Assembly (NCBI RefSeq): GCF_042242105.1
Contig: NC_092022.1
Span: 14,132,001-14,196,000 of the forward strand
Direction of reading: 5' to 3'
DNA from: Pempheris klunzingeri
Lineage: Eukaryota > Chordata > Actinopteri > Acropomatiformes > Pempheridae
Length of the DNA: 64,000 nucleotides
This document shows, piece after piece, positions 50,082 to 59,477 of this stretch (positions within the stretch are counted from its first letter, which is position 1; each line of letters opens with the position of its first letter). Below the pieces are notes generated by a model, which was given only the letters and a program-made list of their open reading frames with translations, ran no database searches and was not told the origin of the DNA. The position numbers and the translations under genes were made by a program.

Positions 50082-50727
50082 TCATCCTGCAGAAGCCCCT
50101 CTCCTGGTCATTGTTCACTGCTGCTCAGATTGAGCATAATAGAACCATTCACCTCTGTTTCATAATGATTTAATTTGGTGACATAAACGACACAGGCGGT
50201 AAAAATAAGCTGAAGTGGACCCCTGGTTTAAACTTAATTTATTCAAGGGTGTTTTGGCCTTTAGTGTTGCCCACTACTGATTGGGTGAAATGTTGGCTGT
50301 GGTTGATTAGTCTGCAATCAGGAGCAGGTGGAGTTGTCTGACCTTGCTGTGTCCAGTTGAGGAGATTACATGAGGTAAAGTGTGCAGTTTGCCCCCCCCC
50401 CCTCTTCACCTTCACCTTCATCTATAAACATCAGGCTGGATTAGTGGCTAGTGAGGGGGATGCACAATGTATTGATATAAAAAACAAATAGATATAAAGC
50501 ATGTGAATGTGTCGTGCAATAAGAGAAAGGGGCTTTGACATAAGTGCTCCATACTGGTTATTTATTAGAAAAGTAATTGGGACAGTATATATAGTGCGAA
50601 TTCATAGAAAAATACACACTCCAACGTTGTAGGTGCAATGTGTTAGAGCAGAAGTCCTGCTGTCCTGTCTTTCCTCACTAGAAAACAGCGTGCGTGATCA
50701 ATCATCCTGATAAACCGTATCGACAGG
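50082..50727. other. orphan GPCR 5' flank / ddx20 3' flank
   Basis: The promoter of the orphan GPCR must lie here or inside ddx20 if the predicted start is right. Contains a C run at 50393-50402 (plus strand) and the ddx20 poly(A) signal. Confidence 0.5.
50561..50566 (-). terminator. ddx20: poly(A) signal of ddx20
   Basis: Minus-strand AATAAA about 160 bases after the ddx20 stop codon. The orphan GPCR start is about 480 bases further on the same strand. Confidence 0.55.
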
Positions 50728-51863
50728 TCAGTATTTCAGGAGTTCTTCCATATAGACGGCATTCATACGATAAGCTGCCATCCAGTTTTGGGCTACACTG
50801 TAGTAGCTCTGGTAACCTTGCTCTTGAAAGGGAGACATGGAGGCGTAGTAATCATTCCAGGCTCTGTAGCTGGCTCTCCAGTAAGCTTCAGCACTCCACT
50901 CCTCCTCCTCCTCCTCCTCCTCCCCCTCCTCCTCCTCTCCGTCATCGTGCTCCCCTTCATCCCATTCCCTCTTCTGCTCTCTGTCGATTTTCTCTGAAGT
51001 CTTCGTGCTCTGTTTCTCAAGCTTTTCTTTGATCTTTCTTGGTTTGCTTCTGCCGGCCTGTGCTGGAGACGTCCGATCAGATTCATAGCTCTGCGGCGGA
51101 GACAAAGCTCTCCAATGTGATGCACACGTTGTCCGGTGATCTACTTGTGGTGCAGAAGCAGCAGAGGCTTTGGATCTAGTGGCCTCTGCATTTGGTTTGG
51201 ACAGAGTGGGTGTTTGTTTAGCTTTACTGTGAGGTTTAGTGCATTCACCTCCTCCAGTCTCATCATCCTTGTCAGATTCTGAGCTTGAAGAGCCAGAAAG
51301 TGACCTTGGACGTGGAAAGTCATTCTTCCACCGTTTTAAATTTCGCTGTAAATTTTGAGCCTCTTCATCATTAAGAATGACAGACTCTCTCTGCACAGTC
51401 TGGTCATCGGGGCTGCCCTCCTCTCGACCTTTAAACTCCCTGATGACCTCCACTGATCTCCCTAACCCTGTGGTGATGAAGCTATGGAAGTCCTGCTCAG
51501 CCTCCTCAAAGGTCATAAACCTCGACCTACTGCTCTTGAACGAGCTGAGGGGAGGGATCTTAGGAAGAGCGTCTTGCAGCTCTTTTCGGGACGGCACCAC
51601 CGGAGGACTATTCTGTGGAAGAGCGACCTTTGCAGGAGATGCATTTCCAGGATTCCCTTCGCTGTGTGCTCCCAGCCTGGGTGCTCGATGGGTCTTCTCT
51701 GGCCGTCTTTGACCACTGTGTTCTACAGCTTGATCCGGGACGGTCTTGATATGCTTCCTCTTTTCGGTCTTCGAAGAGAACTGGGGTAAGGGGCCTGACG
51801 TGGAAGCCTCGGTGCACACATCCCAATCACACGGGTCGTCCATTAACCCAGGCTCTATGGTGG
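50728..51863 (-). CDS. ddx20: ddx20 exon 11 (C-terminal tail)
   Basis: Long last exon, 377 codons plus TGA (50728-50730). Begins [12 protein letters not shown] after a ccttttag acceptor, aligning with human SGLMEECVDWDV. It then runs through a Ser/Lys/Pro-rich disordered region including [20 protein letters not shown], aligning with human LPQIPCLSSF. A Glu-rich run (CTC repeats on the plus strand at about 50896-50940) precedes the conserved aromatic C-terminus. By analogy with human Gemin3 this tail contacts other SMN-complex proteins. Confidence 0.93.
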
Positions 51864-54800
51864 CTAAAAGGACAGGAGACAATAGTTATTTTCCTCTTGA
51901 GCATTAAACTGAAAAGGTTCTATTTTTAAAGAGGGGAAAAAATGACATGTTGCACGTAAAACACCTCACAGACATGGGCGGGACTCACATGGCAATGCAG
52001 ACAAGCTCAGGCTGCACTTTTGAGCGATTGCCATCATCTTGTTCTCCTCCTCACCATGGCAACAGTAGGTCACAGCAAGCCCCTGAGTGCCTACAAACAA
52101 AATGTAATCCTGATGAGAACCCATTCAAATAACAGGAAGGGATAATGGAGGGTGTGTGGGTTGTGTGTCCAGGGATGGTAGACACACAAACACACACACT
52201 CCTAGGATTGAATTACCCTCTGTTTCTGAGACTACCCGCAAGTTAAGTCAAGATAATTATAATTAAATGCAGACGATTAGGAACCTATTGACCTTGCTAG
52301 GTGGGTCAAACCTGCTCATACTCAAGAGACTTGAGCTAATCTTCGAAATGATGTTTAATGCAGTCAGGAAGGACCAGTCAATGTTCACCACTCAAGCAAA
52401 TCAAGTCTAATTCAGAGCAACGTAACAGGGGAAACAATTTCTATACAAAAAAAAAAAAAAAAAAAAAAATCAATTTCATGCAAATAATACACCAGACAGC
52501 AAATTATTTCTGCCTTAGTTGCAATATTGACCATCACTAATGGGCTGTGTCTGGTGATATAACAATGCCTTTTTTCACATGACAAGGTTAAGAACATTTC
52601 AGAGAAAGTGCCATTTGAACATACTTTATGAATAAGAATGTTTGCAACACAACAAAACTCTCTTTTTTTAAGGCGTCCATCAAAATGTGGACCAAAGAGA
52701 GGGTCGACGCTGCAATAATGATGCCACGTCTCGACGGACCCTCTGCCTGCACGTTTTGTGATCTCAGGAAATGCAGAATATCACACAACACTGCTTGCTG
52801 TTGATTCTAATTACATGTTTCAGCTATAAACAAACAGTAGAAGAGACCAACCAAAGCGGCCAGCCCGTCCAATTCGGTGCATATAGGTCTCCCAGTCCTG
52901 CGGCACGTCCAGGTTAATCACCAAGTTTACTTTGTCTGCATCTATGCCTCTGGAAGTCTGATGGGAAGGAAAAGACATGACAGACAGCTGGCCATAAAAA
53001 CCCAAGGCTAGAATAACACTGAGAAGGGATACGTAAAGACAAGAGCACTAGTGATGGGTAACATATGGAAAGCAGCACAATGGAGGTTGTGTGTGCGTCT
53101 CACCAGGTCAGTGGAGATGAGCACTCTGCATTGGTACTGCTTCAGTTTCGACATCGCCTCCAGTCTCTGGTCCTGACTCAGTCCACCTGTACAGGTCATC
53201 ACACACAGTCACATCAGATCACATCAGCTTAAATCCACTCAGCCAGCAATATAAAGGCCATGTGTGTACTCTATTTTGCAAAAGAGAAAACTAGCCTAAA
53301 TAGCCATTATAGCAATTAATGCTTAATGATTTTTTTTTTTTTTTTTTCTTCATTTAAGCAAATAACTGCTACGTCTATGAGATGTCAAAAGTAATGACAG
53401 AATATAACCCTAACCCAAATGGATGTCTGGCCAACAATCAAAAAACTCCAAAAGTAGCCAATTTACAATTATACAAAACACAAACATTTAAGTTTAAATG
53501 TTCAATATTTGTACTTTTTGATATTGCATCAACTATTATTCATTTGTCAGAGGTAATATTCATTACATTTTCTGTTAATGGATTTCATTTCTACACACAC
53601 ACAAAAAACAAAAACTGCTTTTCCACAGGGTCCCCTCACCAGAGATGCAAACAGCCGGTAAGCCTTTGGAGGACAGGATGTCTGCCAGGTGCTGAGCCCT
53701 GTGGGAACAATCCATCGCCACATTTATGAAGCCATCGCTCAGAGATACATCATCGGTTTTCAGATCTAATAAATGTTCACCATCAAGTCAAAGTCATGCA
53801 GAGAGCAAATCCACAACTGAGATACATTTTTTTCAAGCGCACCTATGAGGGCAAACGTAACGATTAAACCTGTGCGTTACCGAGTGTGCAGGTTAGAGAA
53901 CACCAGGGCCTGGTTGAACGGGATTTTACTGAAAAGCTCCAGCAAGTGCTGCACCTTCTCTTCGAAAATCTTGTGAGGTAAAGGATGGGAGTGCACCAGC
54001 TTGTAATACTGCTTCAGACCTGGCAGGGGGTGCAAAAGGATAACACAGATGGGAGAATATCAATTCAAGCATCACTGACAGAAACGAGTAACACAAACAT
54101 TTGATTGTGTCAAAGAGACAACAATGTTTTCTGAACAGGCCATCATGTTGCTCCTTGGTTACTGTCAATCACCTCACATCTTCAGGAAGAAATCTAATTT
54201 TCTGCCAGGAAATTACACTTAAAACGTGTCACATTACAAACTTTATTATCCCATCAATGTTAGCTAGACATAAGTGAAGTAATATGCCTAAAATAAAGTG
54301 AAGCTTTTATCGTTAGAATTTCTCTCTCAGCTTCTTGTAGTAACAGTGATGAGAGCACATTCGACCAGGCTCTTACCTTTAAGGCCCATGTCACTGGGAT
54401 TTAGTCTGACAAAGGTTGGCTCTCTCATGTAGCGGGTAAGGTACTGAGCAAGGGATTCTGGGTAGGTGGCAGACAGCGCGAGCATCTGTTTGTTCACCGG
54501 CAGAGAGGAAAAGATCCAGCTGGAGAGGCGAGCAGAGGAGATGGGTGAATTTCAGTGTGTGTTTTGGTGAATGAGCACACGATCTCTTGATATTTCATTT
54601 ATGCAGACACGTTACGAGGGGTTTAAGTCAAAATAGTCTGGTTGAATAACATCAGCAGCCTGTGGGCTACAGTGTAACTAATTTAATACAAGTATGATTC
54701 TAGACGCTTCTTCTCATCTTACTTTATCTGTTCCTGGAAGCTGCCCTCCTCCAGCAGCTTGTCGGCCTCGTCCAGAACAAACAGCCTGATGCTGGCAGTG

Positions 54801-57505
54801 GACAACATGCCCAGCTCGATAAGCTGCTTGATACGACCTGCGTGCATAACCAGGAGCATAGTCACACAACTCAAACAGCAGCATGTCAGCGACATAAACA
54901 GTATGCCAAGTACTAAACTAAACTGGCTTCTTACCGGGTGAGCCCACGGCTACGTGACACTTCTTCAGGTGGAGTTTGTCCTGACTCAGAGGCCGGCCCC
55001 CGATGAAAACGTGGCACTCGAGACCCTCCATGGCACAGCCTATGGCCATGACGACAGAGTGGATCTGCACTGCAATCTCACGTGTGGGAGCTAGGACAAG
55101 GACCTGCAGGAGGGGAAAGAAAGAGTGAAGAAAGTTAGATGTCAACACGTGCTTACATTTGGTTGAGAGCAGATTAAGGACAGATAGGTGTTGGGTGGTT
55201 CCCAATCAGTAAGACCCCGCAGCTAACACGATTACAGTGCAGCAGTTCATCAACAAGACCAGACGTAGCTCCGCTTTATTAATAATCATCCTCATTCATT
55301 TACTCTTTTGACACTGAGCAGCTTAACCTCATCAGAATAAAAACACCAAAAGCAAAGTGATTATTTCTCATGGCCATCTGCTGTTGGGAAAATTGAGCAG
55401 AGTGGTAAAGCTTCAAAATATTTTTCATTACAAAATTACAAAATGTCTGAGGGTTGATTACATTTTTGGAAAGTATGTGCATGCCCGAGTTTAAAAGAGC
55501 AGAAAAGCTACATTTCCCCATATTTCACTAATCGTGTTGATCTCCACGGGAGTAAATCTGCTCACCTGAGTTGCAGGATTCTCCAGGACCAGAAAGTCCA
55601 GGGCGATCGTGCAGAACACACACGTCTTCCCAGTGCCAGACTTGGCCTGCACAATCAGATCTGAAACGGCAGATGGACAACGTAGGGCTGCATAATTCAT
55701 CTGAACAGTAACGATTGTGCTTTTGATTTCCACAGTCAATGAAACTTGATTGGGTGCAATGTTGACGGTTCACCTCTAGAGTGATCCATCCAGTGTAAAA
55801 TGTTTTTACTTTAACTACTTTCTACTGAAAACAGCCCCCATTTTGAGAAAACATGTACAGCTGTTCTGAGGATTATCCAGATCAACAGCAAAGCAGTTTC
55901 TGGAAACTACTGTTGGTGTTAAATTGTTTGAATACGATGTTTTTCCAATGCTGTACGCACAGGAAACTAAATTCTATTTACCTCCAGCCAAACCAAACCA
56001 ACAACAGTACAACACGGCCATATCTTGTGGTTTCATCTGCTATTCCTGTGATTAGAGGGACAGCAGTGAATCAAGTTTCTCCTCAGTCACTGTTCGCCCT
56101 CTTATGACATTTAATTCAGCAGCAACTCGTCACACTTAACAAGCTGTTACGAGAAAATGTTTTAGCTGGAAGGAAATAAGTCAAACCTGCAATTGATAAT
56201 AAAAATGCTTGTTGGTTAATTATCTGTCAAACAAACTGATCAAATAATTATTTAAACGTTTCTGCTCTAAAACTGCCCATTAATGTTTCCTAAAGAACAT
56301 CATGACCTCATTAAATTAGAGCTGAAATACCATCAGCAATCGATCATTTAGTTTAATTTATTGCAATTAGTCATTTTTCAAGCTAATTAACTGCATAACA
56401 TTCTCAGGATACACACTCTCAAAATATGACGATTTTATGCTTTTTTTTGTCACACAATAGTGACTGAACAGGTTTTTTCCCCAAAAAAACATTTACCACT
56501 ATAGACCAGATGATTTATTGACTAATTAATGGAAATATTTGATCAATCAGTAATCGTTAATAATGATCCTCAAACTGCTTGGTTTGTCCAAAGCTGAAAA
56601 ATATTCACTTGAAAGTCACAAAAAAGTAACACAGCCAGTAAACGTTCACATTTGACTATTAGAATAAAACAGTGATTTCTTTTTCTGGCATATCTGCTTA
56701 AAAAAGGACGACACAATTAAAGTGACAACAAATAGTACATTAACTGATTTACAGAAATGTAATCAACTAGGCCTATTTTTATTGTTGAATAATCAGTTTA
56801 GTCATTCATGAAGCTCTTTATGAACGCCAAATATTTACTAGTTCCAGCTTCTCATATGTTTTGCTTGATGCTTCTCTCTGTCATATTTGATAGTAAATTA
56901 AATATCTTGAGGTTTTGGACTAAAAACATTTTAAAATGTCACTTTGGACTGTGACAAATTAGAATGATAAAAATAATTTACTTACATTTACTCCACTATT
57001 TTCCTACATTTTACAGACAGAGGGATTAAGTGATCTAAAAAATAATCAACAATCATAATCAATAATGCAAACAATAAATGTTAAATTGCTTGTTTTATCT
57101 GACCAGCAGTCCAAAACCAAAAAAAGTTATTTAGTTCACTACCAATGAAAAATAAAATAACCAGGAAACACTCACATTTGACAAGCTCTGATTGTGCAGC
57201 TTTTTTTTTTTTAGGCATTTTTGCTTAAGAAATGAACACATGCTGGTTTCACACAAGACAATGATATAATAATCAATTATCAAAATAGTTTCCAATTAGC
57301 TAATCATTTAGTTGAAGCACCATCAGGGTGGCTGGAAGCAACCTGCAGATGTCATGAGTCAAATGATTAAAGATATGAATAAAAGCATTAGTGGATTATA
57401 ATTTCTCAGTCATGTCAGTTTTTCTTTCACTTTTATATGAACTGAGCTTGTATGCAGTGGTGACAAAATAAAAAATAACTATTCAGTACAAATGACGACG
57501 ACAAC

Positions 57506-57573
<68 letters not shown>

Positions 57574-57781
57574 TAAAGAACCCACCCAGTCCGCAGCGGC
57601 CCAGCGGGATCGCCTTGAGCTGGATCGGGGAGGGTTTGTGGAAGCCCGCGGCGGTCAGTCCTTCCAGCACGGCCCGAGAGAGCAGCAGGGAGCCGAAGTC
57701 GATCCCCTCCGACAGAAGCACATCATCGGTCCGCTTTCGCGTGTCTATATCGTGGGCAGCTTTCCTCACGGAGGCAGCCAT
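50728..57781 (-). CDS. ddx20: ddx20 / Gemin3 DEAD-box RNA helicase, 11 exons, complete
   Basis: ATP-dependent DEAD-box helicase, a core member of the SMN complex that assembles Sm cores on spliceosomal snRNAs. The splice model gives 780 residues (human about 824). Motifs: Q motif around GFHKPSPIQ (46-54), Walker A AKSGTGKT (71-78), APTRE (102-106), SPGR (152-155), DEAD (176-179), SAT (208-210), STDL then TSRGID (about 330-339), HRIGRAGR (360-367). The C-terminal tail (about 403-780) is low in identity but ends with [15 protein letters not shown] and [16 protein letters not shown], the diagnostic Gemin3 end. Start ATG at 57781 gives [17 protein letters not shown]. All splice phases close. Introns are 0.1-0.6 kb except intron 1 (1.9 kb). 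A minus-strand AATAAA lies at 50561-50566. Confidence 0.95.
51989..52090 (-). CDS. ddx20: ddx20 exon 10
   Basis: [20 protein letters not shown] then [14 protein letters not shown]. Aligns with human [25 protein letters not shown]. Acceptor tttgtag, donor CCAT|GTGAGT. The phase links exons 9 and 11. Confidence 0.92.
52447..52469. repeat. A23 homopolymer in ddx20 intron 9
   Basis: Twenty-three consecutive A on the plus strand (T on the ddx20 sense strand). Confidence 0.9.
52852..52957 (-). CDS. ddx20: ddx20 exon 9 (motif VI)
   Basis: [20 protein letters not shown] then [15 protein letters not shown]. Contains the arginine-finger motif HRIGRAGR. The donor is TTTG|GTTGGT, a GT site with an unusual T at +3. 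Confidence 0.92.
53104..53186 (-). CDS. ddx20: ddx20 exon 8
   Basis: [20 protein letters not shown] then RVLISTDL; donor CTG|GTGAGA, phase 0. STDL is the start of helicase motif V. Confidence 0.93.
53640..53698 (-). CDS. ddx20: ddx20 exon 7
   Basis: Short 59-base exon, [19 protein letters not shown], between a cccacag acceptor and a CTCTG|GTGAGG donor. Matches the human [19 protein letters not shown] segment almost exactly. Confidence 0.93.
53881..54019 (-). CDS. ddx20: ddx20 exon 6
   Basis: [20 protein letters not shown] then [20 protein letters not shown] and FSNLHTR; start of the second RecA-like domain. Donor splits an Arg codon at ACTCG|GTAACG. Confidence 0.93.
54377..54519 (-). CDS. 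ddx20: ddx20 exon 5 (SAT motif)
   Basis: [20 protein letters not shown] then [20 protein letters not shown] and NPSDMGLK. Contains the Ser-Ala-Thr motif III that couples ATPase to unwinding. Donor AAAG|GTAAGA. Confidence 0.94.
54723..54837 (-). CDS. ddx20: ddx20 exon 4 (DEAD box)
   Basis: [20 protein letters not shown] then [17 protein letters not shown]. Contains the Walker B DEAD tetrapeptide. The donor splits an Asn codon at ATAAA|GTAAGA. Confidence 0.94.
54935..55103 (-). CDS. ddx20: ddx20 exon 3 (motif Ia, GG)
   Basis: Acceptor cctgcag, then [18 protein letters not shown], then [19 protein letters not shown], ending one base into the Gly of SPGR at CCCG|GTAAGA. Confidence 0.94.
55566..55660 (-). 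CDS. ddx20: ddx20 exon 2 (Walker A)
   Basis: Acceptor gtttcag, then [20 protein letters not shown] and [12 protein letters not shown], ending CAG|GTGAGC. Holds the ATP-binding P-loop. Confidence 0.94.
56190..57330. repeat. nested copies of AT-rich MITE-like repeat in ddx20 intron 1
   Basis: At least two to three degenerate copies in both orientations: AGAGCTGAAATACCATCAGC with AATCGATCATTTAGTT; TAGTTCCAGCTTCTCATATG with GTAAATTAAATATCTTGAGG; and CAATTATCAAAATAGTTTCC with AATCATTTAGTTGAAGCACC. These are internal and terminal words of the abundant teleost repeat also seen at 44.1 kb. Confidence 0.6.
57507..57570. repeat. CA/TG microsatellite at ddx20 exon 1 donor
   Basis: About 32 CA units, ending 15 bases from the exon 1 splice donor (TG repeat on the ddx20 sense strand). 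Confidence 0.95.
57586..57781 (-). CDS. ddx20: ddx20 exon 1
   Basis: Start codon through the Q motif ([20 protein letters not shown]). It ends one base into the Asp codon at CTGG|GTGGGT. A CA/TG microsatellite begins 15 bases inside the intron. Confidence 0.93.
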
Positions 57782-57939
57782 GTTGACTGCGCTGTTTACC
57801 GCCGGAGAACAAACGCAGCTGCTTTAATCCGCTCTGGAGCTGCAGCTGTAGTCTCTACCGCCCTCTAGTGGCTGGGAGGGGAACTGATAGCAGCCACCAG
57901 ATAAAATGATCAAAATAAAAACAAAACAAACAAACTTGC

Positions 57940-58140
57940 AAACTCTATTAGTTTAAGAGAGGATGATGGACGAGCTGTGGTGGAGGTCCTTCCTTCCAGC
58001 AGCTGTCAGGCTCCACAACCAGCACTGCTCCCAGTAGACCACACATGCACTAAAACACACAGCAGCGGCACTATATTGTACACCAATGTGCAATATATTT
58101 ATTCAGAACAACCTTCCACAGTCTTTGGACTGTGGGAGCA
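57940..58140 (+). mobile_element. LINE 3' end fragment (L2/Rex-like)
   Basis: One frame reads RSFLPAAVRLHNQHCSQ then a stop, the characteristic C-terminus of fish L2/Rex-type reverse transcriptase proteins (FFPAAVRLLN). It is followed by GTGCAATATATTTATTCAGA, resembling their 3' UTR. It sits between the divergent ddx20 and parapinopsin genes. Confidence 0.6.
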
Positions 58141-59146
58141 AGAAGAAAATGAAAAAAGGCATTCATTAAGTAAAAAGTGAAGTATACAGATTCTGAGATC
58201 TGTTTGATGGCAAATTTAGTCTTATGAATGTAGAATTGACCTACTTTATGCTAATGAGGAATGTTTATTTTGCAACCTTTAGTTTGCTTTAATTTAATGT
58301 AGGTGTTGCAGACATCAGGGTGGAGCCCTGGTTAGAGACACTAAGCCTGGACTGATGCTCCAGTATCTACTCTGCTATAGAGTCCTTGAGGAACACAATT
58401 CAGTCCTGAACTTCCTTTCCGACCTCTTTAAAAGGGAACACGAGACAAAAAAGGAAACAGTAGACTGTAGGTTTGTCTCCTCACAGTAAATGATTGGTAC
58501 ATTCAAAACCAGTTACCTGTTTATTGTTACCCCATTTCATTTGTTTGGTTGACATATGTTAGTTAATCCAAAAGCAGCGCCTGTGCACAGAATTAATGTT
58601 AAGCCTCTACGAGCTGAGTAATTCAGTGTATACAACAACAGGTGACACTAACAAGCTGTAATGCACCCTCTGTGCATTTAACCGACAGACATGCATTTAG
58701 CTGATGTTACTTCATTACTCGGCAGCTGCTGTAAACCCAGCAATCATGGAAAGTGCAGTCTTACGGGATATTAGACAGAATTATTGTCTTCACAATCCGG
58801 ATCCACGGATTTTGTTCTCAAGAATTAAATGTCATGGTCTAGAGCCTCTCTCCTCCTATTGGGCTTATTAAGAGGGTCCCATCTCCTTCTCTTCTCCCAA
58901 GCTGCACCAGAGCAGCAAACATGCAGCATCTGTAGGGAGACATTCCATTGGTTGTTGATATTGCTGGATTACTAAATTGATTTTTAGATTATTCTTACTT
59001 ATTCTTTTGTTTTACATTTTGTGAAGCTGTTGTTTTCACCTGTGGATTTTGGACGTGCTATGAGCTACGGTTGTTCATGGACCACTGACACCTAGTTTTC
59101 ATACGAGGGAGCAGTTAGAGCACTCATCTACTCTACACTGAGCAAA
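58141..59146. other. parapinopsin 5' flank
   Basis: Non-coding with no clear TATA box identified. A candidate 5' UTR runs up to the ATG at 59147 (context AGCAAAATGG). Confidence 0.4.
58564..58971 (+). promoter_or_regulatory. candidate CRX/OTX sites upstream of parapinopsin
   Basis: TAATCC at 58564-58569 and its reverse complement GGATTA at 58966-58971 flank the 5' region of the opsin. The core TAATC(C/T) is the known Crx/Otx pineal-photoreceptor element. Six-base motifs occur by chance, so this is only suggestive. Confidence 0.25.
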
Positions 59147-59477
59147 ATGGAGCATCCTGTCCTACAGGGAAACTCCTCAGCGTCTCATAGCTCCGTCGAC
59201 ACTTACCCTCTGTCTCGGACTGGCTACACAATACTGGCCGTTATCATGGGTGTGTTCTCTGTGGCGGGGATCATCCTCAATGTGCTGGTGATCGTGGTGA
59301 CTGTTAGACACAGACAGCTAAGACAGCCTCTCAGCTATGCCCTGGTCAACCTGGCTATATGTGACCTGGGCTGTGCTGTTTTTGGAGGTCTGCCCACCAC
59401 AGTGACCAGTGCCATGGGATACTTCAGCCTGGGGCGTGTGGGCTGCATGTTAGAGGGCTTTGCTGTATCCTTTTTTG
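59147..59477 (+). CDS. parapinopsin: parapinopsin exon 1 (N-term to TM3)
   Basis: 110 codons plus one base. Extracellular N-terminus with GNSS, TM1, TM2 and most of TM3 with CMLEGF (Cys and Glu counterion). Donor TTTG|GTGAGT. Confidence 0.92.

Noticed and set aside
54020-54376. Box C/D snoRNA in a ddx20 intron
   Set aside because: Only an approximate ATGATGG on the sense strand; no convincing paired D box or terminal stem.
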